A stretch of DNA of 64,000 nt from assembly GCA_046540835.1 (NCBI GenBank), contig JBKHEL010000001.1:7492-71491 (forward strand), written 5' to 3'. This document shows, piece after piece, positions 57,052-64,000 of this stretch (the first letter of the stretch is position 1; every line of letters begins with the position of its first letter). A model generated the notes under the pieces. That model was not told the origin of the DNA. It did not search any database and was given only the letters and a program-made list of their open reading frames with translations. The stretch is from Coraliomargarita_B sp046540835. GTDB lineage: Bacteria > Verrucomicrobiota > Verrucomicrobiia > Opitutales > Coraliomargaritaceae. A program made the translations under genes and the position numbers.

Positions 57052-57270
57052 ATGGCGTCGCCGACAAACCTGACTGACCGCATCTCACATTTACGCGAGC
57101 GGGGGGAACATTCGCCGATCATCCGTGGTGGCGGACCGCAGCCGGTGGTAACGGCGTCCCGCCTGGAGCGCCGTCCGGCGACCGACAACCTCATGATCTT
57201 CGCCTACGCCCTGCTGGGTCTGGCTTTGTTGACCCAGGTCGGGTTGATTCTCCTCCTGGAAGTCCTGTAG
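57052..57270 (+). CDS. Small single-helix membrane protein
   Basis: A 72-residue protein with a basic N-terminal half (DRISHLRERGEH, RLERRPATDN) and one C-terminal hydrophobic helix (LMIFAYALLGLALLTQVGLI). GAGG precedes the ATG. It is divergent from atpB by about 190 bp and convergent with trmB. No family was recognised. Codon use looks coding, but the short length leaves doubt. Confidence 0.5.
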   Translation: MASPTNLTDRISHLRERGEHSPIIRGGGPQPVVTASRLERRPATDNLMIFAYALLGLALLTQVGLILLLEVL

Positions 57271-57295
57271 GTCGGCCGGAGCGAGCGGGGACGCT

Positions 57296-57892
57296 TCAAA
57301 CACGGCGGGCGATTGTGGAGTGGTAGCTCTCCATCAGTTCCTGGAAGTAGGTTTCCTGTTCGTGTGGCCAGGGCGCATGTGGATCGAGTTCCCAGTCCGG
57401 GTGCGCTTCCAGATGCTCGAGCGTCCAGTCGTAGTAGGGCCGGTCATCGCTGCGGAAACAGAAGGTCCCGCCCGGTTTGGTGCGCCGGGCGAGTTCATCC
57501 AGGAAGGCGGTTTGCACCATGCGGCGTCGGTGGTGGCGGGCTTTGGGCCAGGGGTCGGGGAAAAGCATGACCGTCTGCTCAAAACGGATGCGGGGCGGCA
57601 GGACCTCTAGGAATTCGCGCAGGTCTGCCTTGTAGAAGTAAAGGTTTTTGAGCCCCCGTTTATCGCGCTTCGCCTCAGCCTTTCGGATCCGCCAGGAGAT
57701 CAGGTCGACGCCGACGCAAACAAGGTCCGGGTGCGCCTCGGCGTAGCCGTTCAGCCAATGGCCGTGGCCGCAGCCCGGCTCAAAGAGGACGGATTCGACG
57801 CCATCGAGATCGGCCGCCAGAGCGGCGCGTAGGTCCGCTTTGCGGGCGGCTTGTTTTGCCAGCTCGAGGGCATAACTTTCAGAAATTTCCAT
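57296..57892 (-). CDS. trmB: tRNA (guanine-N7-)-methyltransferase
   Basis: A 198-residue SAM-dependent enzyme making m7G46 in tRNA. The SAM-binding motif is VLFEPGCGHGHWL (about 35-47) and the acidic loop is VGVDLISWRIRKAEA. A variant of the family's DPWPK signature is present: FPDPWPKARHHRRRMV. The length is normal. It starts at ATG 57892 and converges with the small membrane-protein gene. Confidence 0.94.
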   Translation of the reverse strand: MEISESYALELAKQAARKADLRAALAADLDGVESVLFEPGCGHGHWLNGYAEAHPDLVCVGVDLISWRIRKAEAKRDKRGLKNLYFYKADLREFLEVLPPRIRFEQTVMLFPDPWPKARHHRRRMVQTAFLDELARRTKPGGTFCFRSDDRPYYDWTLEHLEAHPDWELDPHAPWPHEQETYFQELMESYHSTIARRV

Positions 57893-58069
57893 CGTCTGGT
57901 ATTTGCGTGGCTCTTTGGCGAGGCGTCAAGTCCGGGAACGGGCCCGCTGATCCGGCCCAGCCCCGCTTCCCGGGGAGCTAGCGGTCATCCGGTCGGCCCG
58001 GCGTCGGACGACTCGGAGCCGAGCCGTCGAAGGGGATCGCGGCTCCGTGCGAAGACCCCCTACCCGCTT

Positions 58070-59368
58070 TCAGGATCCGGCCTTTTCCTCCAATTGCTCC
58101 CGATACGGGAGCGAGAAGCAAATTTTTGTACCCTTCTGCCGCCCTGATTCGGCATACAGTGTTCCCCCGTGGAGCTGGACGATATGTTTGACGATGCTCA
58201 GGCCGAGGCCGGTGCCACCCCGCTCCCGCGAGCGGCCCTTGTCCACCCGGTAGAAGCGCTCGAAAATGTGGGGAATATCTTTTTCCGGGATGCCCGGCCC
58301 GTCGTCGGCGATGCAGCAGAGCACCCGCTCCCGGGTTTCGTCGAAACGCACACCTATTTCCATTTTGGTAAAGTCCGGTGCGTAGCGAAACACGTTTTCG
58401 ATCAGGTTATCAAAGACCTGACTCAAGCGAAAGCGGTCAAAGGCAAAGCGCCCCACCCCGTTTTCGTATTCGAGGCAAATTTTTTGCCGCGCCGGATCGA
58501 TCCGTTCGCGGTAATTCTCGATGGTGTCTTCGAGCATTTCCCTGAGGGAATACAGGTGGTATTCGAGTTGATCCGGCTTTGATTCCAGGCGCGAGAGCGT
58601 CAACAAGTCTTCGACCAGAACATTGAGACGGTCTGCATTGCCGAGTATCTTGCCCAGGAACCGGTTGCGGGCCTCTGGTTTGATCTTGTCCCCATCTTCG
58701 GCGAGTGTTTCCGCATATCCCTTGATGATCGTCAGCGGCGTCCGCAGCTCATGCGAGACATTGGCGACGAAATCGCGGCGCATCATTTCCAGCCGCTTGA
58801 GCTGGGTGATGTCGTGCAAGACCAAAAGCGTCGACGAGCCAGTCTGGTCCGGGAGGCTGCTCACCTGTGCGCAGGAGGCCTCGAACCAGAGCAGTTGATG
58901 ATCGTGTTCAATGCTGATTTGCCGCGGTTTGGCAGACTCGGCCTCGAAGGGTGAATTGAGGAGCTCCAGCAGACTCAGTGAGCGCATCACCCCTTCCAAG
59001 CGGAGTCCCTTCAGTGATTGTCCGCTGCGAAATAAGCGCTCCGCGGAGCGGTTTGCAAATTCAACTTTTCGCTCCGGATTAAAGACAATCACGACTTCCT
59101 GCACGGCACGGAGCATTGCTTCGACCTGCATGGCGTAGCCCGCTTTGCTCTCTTCGTGCCGATTGTAGTGGTCGATCGATTCATTCAACTGGCGCACCAG
59201 GCCGCTGACGCCCATTCGCTTGAGCTCAATCTCCCGCTCGCGGGGCAGCAGCCGACGTTTCTTCCGGGTGGCTTCTTCAAGCTCAGCCAACAAGCGCTTG
59301 AGGCGAAACAAGCGTCGGAATAACCAAGCCGCTGCGACGAGGGCCGTGATGAAAAAAAGCCAGAGCAT
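58070..59368 (-). CDS. PhoR-type sensor histidine kinase
   Basis: A 432-residue membrane histidine kinase. One N-terminal hydrophobic helix (MLWLFFITALVAAAWLF) and a charged linker lead to a PAS domain (about 90-195, EVVIVFNPERKVEFANRSAE). HisKA follows, with the phosphate-accepting H in FVANVSHELRTPLT, then the N box in VFDNLIENVFRYAP, G1 DDGPGIPE and G2 GTGLGLSI. The layout with no large periplasmic domain matches PhoR-like kinases. It begins at ATG 59368 two bases after the response regulator stop, or at a TTG six bases earlier that overlaps it. Confidence 0.92.
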   Translation of the reverse strand: MLWLFFITALVAAAWLFRRLFRLKRLLAELEEATRKKRRLLPREREIELKRMGVSGLVRQLNESIDHYNRHEESKAGYAMQVEAMLRAVQEVVIVFNPERKVEFANRSAERLFRSGQSLKGLRLEGVMRSLSLLELLNSPFEAESAKPRQISIEHDHQLLWFEASCAQVSSLPDQTGSSTLLVLHDITQLKRLEMMRRDFVANVSHELRTPLTIIKGYAETLAEDGDKIKPEARNRFLGKILGNADRLNVLVEDLLTLSRLESKPDQLEYHLYSLREMLEDTIENYRERIDPARQKICLEYENGVGRFAFDRFRLSQVFDNLIENVFRYAPDFTKMEIGVRFDETRERVLCCIADDGPGIPEKDIPHIFERFYRVDKGRSRERGGTGLGLSIVKHIVQLHGGTLYAESGRQKGTKICFSLPYREQLEEKAGS

Positions 59369-59370
59369 TG

Positions 59371-60072
59371 TCAAATTTCGACGGCACGGTAGCCGACCCC
59401 ACGCACCGTCTCAATTAAATGTGCATAGGCCCCGAGCTTTTCGCGGACCCGGCGAACATGAGTGTCCACGGTTCGCGTTTCGATATCGGTATCATAGTGC
59501 CAGACATTGACGAGCAGGTGCTCCCTCGACTGCACCCGCCCCTTTCGCTCCATCAGGAGCTTGAGGAGGCGGAATTCGGTCGCGGTCAGTGAGACGGTCT
59601 CACCGTCCACGGTCAGCTGATGCAAATCTTCGTCGATCACCACGCCTGCGATCTGGATGCGTGAGGCCCCACTCGACTCCCGAACAGCCTCGCCCCGGTG
59701 GAGGACTTTCCCGATTCGAAGCAGCAACTCTCTTGTGTTGAACGGCTTAGAGATGTAGTCGTCCGCCCCGGTCTCCAGCCCCTTCACGCGGTCTTCCGCC
59801 TCGCCCTTGGCAGTCAGGAAGATAACCGGTATATTCCTCATGGCCGGGTCGGAGCGGGCGATCCGGCACAGCTGCAAACCGTTCAACTCGGGCATCATGA
59901 TATCCAGAATCATCAAATCCGGCTCAAACTCCCTCACTTTGGCAACGAAGGACAAGGGATCGTTTAAAACGGCGACCGAGTAGTCTTCCTGCTCCAATTT
60001 GTATTCGAGGAGTTCGGTCACATCCGGCTCGTCGTCGACGACGAGAATCCGCTTTGCATTTTGTGTGCTCAT
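59371..60072 (-). CDS. PhoB-type response regulator
   Basis: A 233-residue OmpR-family regulator. The receiver domain has VDDEPDVTELL (acidic pair) and the phosphoacceptor D in DLMILDIMMPELNG (about 57-70), then VIFLTAKGEAED with the conserved Lys. The C-terminal winged helix has LTATEFRLLKLLMERKGRVQSREHL and ends in RTVDTHVRRVREKLG and VRGVGYRAVEI. It is paired with the histidine kinase downstream. No pst or phoU genes are close, so a phosphate role is suggested only by similarity of type. Confidence 0.93.
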   Translation of the reverse strand: MSTQNAKRILVVDDEPDVTELLEYKLEQEDYSVAVLNDPLSFVAKVREFEPDLMILDIMMPELNGLQLCRIARSDPAMRNIPVIFLTAKGEAEDRVKGLETGADDYISKPFNTRELLLRIGKVLHRGEAVRESSGASRIQIAGVVIDEDLHQLTVDGETVSLTATEFRLLKLLMERKGRVQSREHLLVNVWHYDTDIETRTVDTHVRRVREKLGAYAHLIETVRGVGYRAVEI

Positions 60073-60413
60073 CTTTTCGTGCTGTGTTCGGGTTTGACTG
60101 GATTTCAGCCTTGGGGCTTTAGGGGATCTTTTATTGTGACATAAATGGTGTCCGTATATCCAGCGCTGTGCGAACGAGATAGGTCAATGCTTAAGCGCAG
60201 ATTGTGAGGCTGCCGTTTGTTTTTTTACGATTAAGACACGCAAATGTAACCGAACCGTCACAATGCAAAGCCAGCCGGATTCCTGTGATCACTTGGGCCC
60301 ATTCGCCAAAAAATGGGCAGTTGCAAAAGCTGAAATGCTGTAAGCCGCTAATGGCGTGCCATTAAGGAGGCAGCCGACGTCTTCGACCGGGGAAATGTTT
60401 GCACTCCGGGGCG
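60073..60413. other. 341-bp intergenic region between mnmG and phoB-like gene
   Basis: No gene found. It holds the control region of the phoB-like gene (minus strand). TTGTGAC appears twice in opposite orientation, at 60134-60140 (plus) and 60257-60263 (minus). The second lies in TTGTGACGGTTCGGTTAC, with an 11-bp GTGAC/GTTAC spacing reminiscent of Pho boxes. A TAAGGAGG string at 60364 has no start codon after it. Confidence 0.4.
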
Positions 60414-62348
60414 TCAGTCCGCGGTGTTTCCTGTCCGGGCCTCGAGCCACACCATCAGCACACTGATGTCGGCCGGGTTGACCCCGCTGATGCGGCTCGC
60501 CTGCCCCAGTGTTTGCGGTGCGACTTCCGCGAGTTTCTGGGCACTTTCCAAGCGCAGGCCTTTGACGGAGGCGAAGTCGAAATCCTTCGGCACCCTGATC
60601 TTATCAATGTGCTTCAATTTCTCAATTTGCTTCATTTCGCGCTCCAGGTAGCCCTTGAAAACAACGCGGTAAAAGACCTCATCGCGGATCCCCTTCGGTT
60701 CCTTGCTCAGCGCCTCGGGGAGGTCGGCTTGGGACCGGGAGCGGCGCAGGTGCAGCGCATAGGTCTCGCCCCCGGAGCGCTCTTTTTCCAGGCGGTCCAC
60801 CCAGTTGATGACGGACGCCGCTTTTTGCTCGATGCGCTTGAGCCGCTCTTGATCCACGAGTGCGAGCTTCGCAGCTTGATCTTTTAGGCGGATTTCCGCA
60901 CTGGGATGATTGAAGAGCAGACGGTGCTCCGCACGGCTCGAGAACATCCGGTAAGGCTCTTTTGTGCCTTTTGTCACCAAATCATCAATCAGCACACCGA
61001 GATAAGCTTCGTGTCGTTTCAGCACGAGGGGCTCTGCGGCCCGGATTTTCTGCACGGCATTGACCCCGGCGATCAGGCCCTGCCCCGCGGCCTCTTCGTA
61101 GCCGCTGGTCCCGTTGATCTGGCCGGCGAAAAACAGGTTTTCGACCTTTTTTGATTCGAGCGAAGGGAGGAGCTGCGTCGGGGGGGCAAAATCATACTCC
61201 ACCGCGTAGGCCGGGCGCAGCATGTGAACCTGCTCCAGGCCCTCGATGCTGCGTAGCATCTCCACCTGCACATCAAAGGGCAGACTGGTCGACAGGCCGT
61301 TGATATACCATTCGTTCGTGTTTCGGCCCTCAGGCTCCAGGAAGAGCATGTGCCGGTCCTTGTCGGCGAAGCGGACGAATTTGTCCTCAATGCTGGGACA
61401 GTAGCGCGGTCCGGTGCCTTCGATGCTTCCGGAATAAAGTGGCGACCGGTGCAGGTTATCGCGGATCAGTTGTTCGGTTTCAGGCCCGGTGTATGTCATC
61501 CAGCAGGAGACCTGCTCGGTGCCCGGTAGCCAACCAAGTTTTTTCTGGCCGTAATGTTCCACGTGGAACAGTTCTCTCTGAGCTGCCCGTGCGGCTTCGG
61601 ATTGTTCCACGTGGAACAAGTCGGGATAGCCGCGGGTGTCGTAGAAGGCAAAAAGGGTCGGATCGGCATCGCCCTTCTGTTCTTCCAGGCGCGAAAAATC
61701 AATGCTGCTGCCAAGTATGCGGGCGGGTGTCCCGGTTTTCAGGCGCTCCAGTTCAATGCCGGCTTGGAGGAAGGATGCGGACAGGCCCTTAGTGGTGAAA
61801 TCCCCCATGCGCCCGCCTTCGTTTTTGTTTTGCCCCACATGCATGAGGCCTCTGAGGAAGGTTCCGGTGGTGACAATCACGGTTTTGGCATAAAACCCAA
61901 CATCCAGATTGGTCTCGACCCCGGCCACGCGATCGCCCTCGAAAATCAGCCCCTGGACCATGGCCTGAAACAAATCGAGGTTGTCCTGTAGCTCAATGAC
62001 GTGCTTCATGCGGTATTGATAGGCTTTTTTATCGCATTGCGCACGGGGTGCCTGCACGGCCGGTCCCTTGGAGGCGTTGAGCAGTCGAAACTGGATTGCC
62101 GTGGTGTCGGTGTTGACGGCCATTTCGCCGCCGAGTGCGTCGATCTCGCGCACCATGTGGCCTTTCGCCTGACCCCCGATGGCCGGATTGCAGCTCATTT
62201 GGGCAATCGTGTCGAGGTTGCCGGTCAGAAGAAGCGTATCCGCGCCCATACGGGCGGCCGCGAGCGCGGCTTCACAGCCGGCGTGGCCCGCTCCGCAGAC
62301 AATCACATCATAGGGCTGGTGAGGCCCGAATTTTAATCCCTGGCTCAT
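60414..62348 (-). CDS. mnmG: tRNA uridine-5-carboxymethylaminomethyl(34) synthesis enzyme MnmG
   Basis: A 644-residue FAD protein that, with MnmE, modifies U34 of certain tRNAs. FAD motif VCGAGHAGCEAALAAARMG (about 16-34), CNPAIGGQAKGHMVREIDALGG (about 51-72) and the second nucleotide region LFFAGQINGTSGYEEAAGQG. The C-terminal helical domain binds MnmE and tRNA. It starts at ATG 62348 and overlaps the end of mnmE by four bases, so both subunits are translated together. Length about 620-650 in the family. A non-ATG start four codons upstream is unlikely. Confidence 0.97.
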   Translation of the reverse strand: MSQGLKFGPHQPYDVIVCGAGHAGCEAALAAARMGADTLLLTGNLDTIAQMSCNPAIGGQAKGHMVREIDALGGEMAVNTDTTAIQFRLLNASKGPAVQAPRAQCDKKAYQYRMKHVIELQDNLDLFQAMVQGLIFEGDRVAGVETNLDVGFYAKTVIVTTGTFLRGLMHVGQNKNEGGRMGDFTTKGLSASFLQAGIELERLKTGTPARILGSSIDFSRLEEQKGDADPTLFAFYDTRGYPDLFHVEQSEAARAAQRELFHVEHYGQKKLGWLPGTEQVSCWMTYTGPETEQLIRDNLHRSPLYSGSIEGTGPRYCPSIEDKFVRFADKDRHMLFLEPEGRNTNEWYINGLSTSLPFDVQVEMLRSIEGLEQVHMLRPAYAVEYDFAPPTQLLPSLESKKVENLFFAGQINGTSGYEEAAGQGLIAGVNAVQKIRAAEPLVLKRHEAYLGVLIDDLVTKGTKEPYRMFSSRAEHRLLFNHPSAEIRLKDQAAKLALVDQERLKRIEQKAASVINWVDRLEKERSGGETYALHLRRSRSQADLPEALSKEPKGIRDEVFYRVVFKGYLEREMKQIEKLKHIDKIRVPKDFDFASVKGLRLESAQKLAEVAPQTLGQASRISGVNPADISVLMVWLEARTGNTAD

Positions 62349-63703
62349 TTTCCGATACAAAATTGCTGAAAAAGACTGTCCAGCATGCGCTCATTGTCGA
62401 CCCGCCCGACGACTTGGCCGATCGATGCGACGGCCTCGCGTAAATCGGCTGAAACCAGCTCGGTCAATTCTCCCTCCTGCAGCTTCGAGCGGGCCGTCTC
62501 CAGCGCATCGACGGCTTCCTGCAAGGCGGCCGCGTGGCGGGCATTGACGATGACGCCATCGTTGCGGGGGATGTCGAGCGAGGCCTCAATGGCTTCCTGC
62601 CATCTGGAGCGGAGGGAGGGCAGTCCCTCGTTTTGTGTGATCGACAGTTCCACGTGCGGGAATTCGGGGAGGTAAGTCTCGTGTCGCTGCGCACCGGCGA
62701 GATCCATCTTGTTGACGACGACGAGGGTGTTGTCCGGCCTCATGCGACCAAGCAAAGCCTCGGGCAGAGTGGGGGAGGGCGCAGCGGCATCCAGGACCAG
62801 CAAGAAGAAGGCTGCGGTCTCAGCCTGCTCGATGGCATGGTCCATCCCGAGTTGCTCCAGCGCATCGCCTGCCACGTGCAAGCCTGCTGTATCCAAAACT
62901 TCGATACGCCAGGGGCCGATCATGATGTAAGCGGAGATATAATCCCTGGTTGTGCCCGGCCTCTCGCTGACAATCGCGCGCTGGGAGCCGGTGAGCGCGT
63001 TGATCAAGCTGCTCTTGCCGACGTTGGGCTCCCCGACGATCATGGTTTTGATTCCGTCGTGCAGGACTGCGTTGTAGTGCTGTGTTTCGATCAGCTCGCG
63101 CATCTCGCCGATCAGTTTGCGCAGATCCGCAGCAGGCCCGGACTGATCTTCTCCGGGCAAATCTTCTTCGGGGAAATCGATGTAAGCCTCCAGCTGCGCC
63201 ATGACCGCCAGCAGTCGATCCGTCAATTCACTCATCTTGTGACCGACGGAGCCGTGAAGCTGCCGCTGGGCGGCCTCAATGCTTTGAGTCGAGCGGGCGT
63301 GGATCAAATCGGCCACGGCTTCAGCCTGGCTCAAATCCATCCGCCCATTCATAAAAGCGGTGCGGGTGAACTCACCCGGCTCCGCATACCGGCAGCCCCG
63401 CGCGACCAGATCTTCGAGAATGAGCTGGACGATCAGCGGATTCCCGTGCGGACAGATCTCCAGCATCGCCTCGCCGGTGAAGGAGTGTCCGGGCTCGAAG
63501 TAGGTCAGGATCCCCTCATCGAGTTCCTTGCCGTTAATGGAAAGATATTTAAAGAATTTAGCATAGCGCGGGGTAGGGGACTGTGCGGATCCGCTCACCG
63601 CACGGGCGATCTCGGCACAAGCGGGCCCGCTGAGCCGGATCATCGCGATCGCCGACTCGCCCCCGGGTGTGGAGAGCGCCACAATTGTGTCTTCCGCTGG
63701 CAT
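62345..63703 (-). CDS. mnmE: tRNA modification GTPase MnmE
   Basis: A 452-residue GTPase that partners MnmG. The N-terminal formyl-THF-binding domain begins with DTIVALSTPGGESAIAMIRL. The G domain, inserted in a helical domain, has G1 GEPNVGKSSLIN, G2/G3 around TTRDYI and DTAGLH, and G4 VNKMDLA. The C-terminus is CIGK, the usual C-I/L-G-K end. ATG 63703. It precedes mnmG in the transcript. Confidence 0.97.
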   Translation of the reverse strand: MPAEDTIVALSTPGGESAIAMIRLSGPACAEIARAVSGSAQSPTPRYAKFFKYLSINGKELDEGILTYFEPGHSFTGEAMLEICPHGNPLIVQLILEDLVARGCRYAEPGEFTRTAFMNGRMDLSQAEAVADLIHARSTQSIEAAQRQLHGSVGHKMSELTDRLLAVMAQLEAYIDFPEEDLPGEDQSGPAADLRKLIGEMRELIETQHYNAVLHDGIKTMIVGEPNVGKSSLINALTGSQRAIVSERPGTTRDYISAYIMIGPWRIEVLDTAGLHVAGDALEQLGMDHAIEQAETAAFFLLVLDAAAPSPTLPEALLGRMRPDNTLVVVNKMDLAGAQRHETYLPEFPHVELSITQNEGLPSLRSRWQEAIEASLDIPRNDGVIVNARHAAALQEAVDALETARSKLQEGELTELVSADLREAVASIGQVVGRVDNERMLDSLFQQFCIGK

Positions 63704-63803
63704 AAAAGTCCGTTAAGTTCACAGAAAGCGCCCACGGGTCAAGTGAATGTCGGTCGCAGTAGCTGAACGCATCTTTTGGAGAATAAAAAATTTAAAAAAA
63801 TAC

Positions 63804-63832
63804 TTGACAGCCCCCCCCTCCCTTCACTCAGC
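63804..63832 (+). promoter_or_regulatory. Weak promoter candidate at the right edge
   Basis: TTGACA at 63804-63809 is followed by a C-rich spacer and a poor -10 (CTCAGC at 63827-63832). The gene it would serve begins at 63890. Confidence 0.25.
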
Positions 63833-63889
63833 AAGCAGGACGCCGCCGGAGCGGAAACCTGCCGCAGCGGACCACTGACCTGACTCGCC

Positions 63890-64000
63890 ATGAACCATTC
63901 CGCAAAAGACCGGAGACGATTGCCGCGTGCGCTCGCTGTGTGCGGCCTGCTGCTCGCGCTGGTCGGCGGCGGGGTCTACTGGTTTTTGATCCGGGAGCAG
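63890..64000 (+). CDS. N-terminus of a membrane-anchored protein (truncated by window end)
   Basis: 37 codons are visible and open to the edge. The product starts MNHSAKDRRRLPRAL, then a hydrophobic helix (LAVCGLLLALVGGGVYWFL) and IREQ. This is a typical signal anchor, as seen in membrane-fusion proteins and other periplasmic anchored proteins, but nothing identifies the family. Confidence 0.55.
   Translation, partial: MNHSAKDRRRLPRALAVCGLLLALVGGGVYWFLIREQ

Noticed and set aside
60359..60413. TAAGGAGG at 60364 as a ribosome site for a small gene
   Set aside because: No start codon lies at a workable distance and the following frame is closed quickly.

Overview
The window carries ordinary bacterial housekeeping genes packed in short operons, with many 4-base ATGA start/stop overlaps, GC-rich third positions and few clear Shine-Dalgarno sequences. 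Several families (a DUF5069 protein, a rhomboid protease with a DUF6576-like tail, a very long IspH, an RNase Y/DUF481 pair, and RAYT transposases) suggest a member of Verrucomicrobiota, most likely Opitutales/Puniceicoccales (Coraliomargarita-like). That placement rests on family recognition only; no rRNA or tRNA gene was seen.

Layout. 1-2.1 kb: the end of a lysine 2,3-aminomutase gene, two small proteins and a broken acetyltransferase. 2.1-4.8 kb: a coupled cofactor operon, nadC-birA-coaX. 4.8-6.6 kb: an accessory patch with a paired REP-like repeat, a ferredoxin and a RAYT transposase flanked by direct repeats. 6.6-9.9 kb: a rhomboid protease and a Prc-type protease. 10-15.5 kb (minus): an esterase broken at a run of ten G, DUF481-rny, and AarF kinase with a phasin-like protein. 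15.7-21 kb (plus): transaldolase, thioesterase, surE, an unknown secreted protein with triple repeats, and glyA. 21-28.3 kb: a HAD hydrolase, recA, purE-purK, trpE and a sigma-70 factor. 28.3-34.5 kb (minus): lnt and the cell-shape operon mreB-mreC-mreD-mrdA. 34.6-36.4 kb: a second RAYT and a membrane protein. 36.6-42 kb: gnd, a membrane protein, dnaN, and pssA behind a RelE-like gene. 42-48 kb: long ispH, hspQ, miaB, an AhpD-like gene, a GHMP-kinase-like fragment and tyrS. 48-57 kb (minus): an ABC exporter and the complete F-type ATP synthase operon atpBEFHAGDC. 57-63.7 kb: trmB, a PhoR/PhoB-type two-component pair and mnmG/mnmE. A truncated membrane-anchored gene starts at the right edge.

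The genes form recognisable units: NAD, biotin and CoA supply; envelope elongation (MreBCD with PBP2); the ATP synthase; and tRNA U34 modification (MnmE/MnmG). No phage, plasmid, CRISPR array or defence island is visible. The least explained signals are the REP/RAYT neighbourhood near 5-6.5 kb, pyrimidine-rich leaders repeated in front of atpA, atpD and atpC, the triple-repeat protein with three W-x-W-P-F motifs, the homopolymer-broken esterase, and N-terminally altered versions of IspH and ATP synthase delta. None of these amounts to a demonstrated new system.
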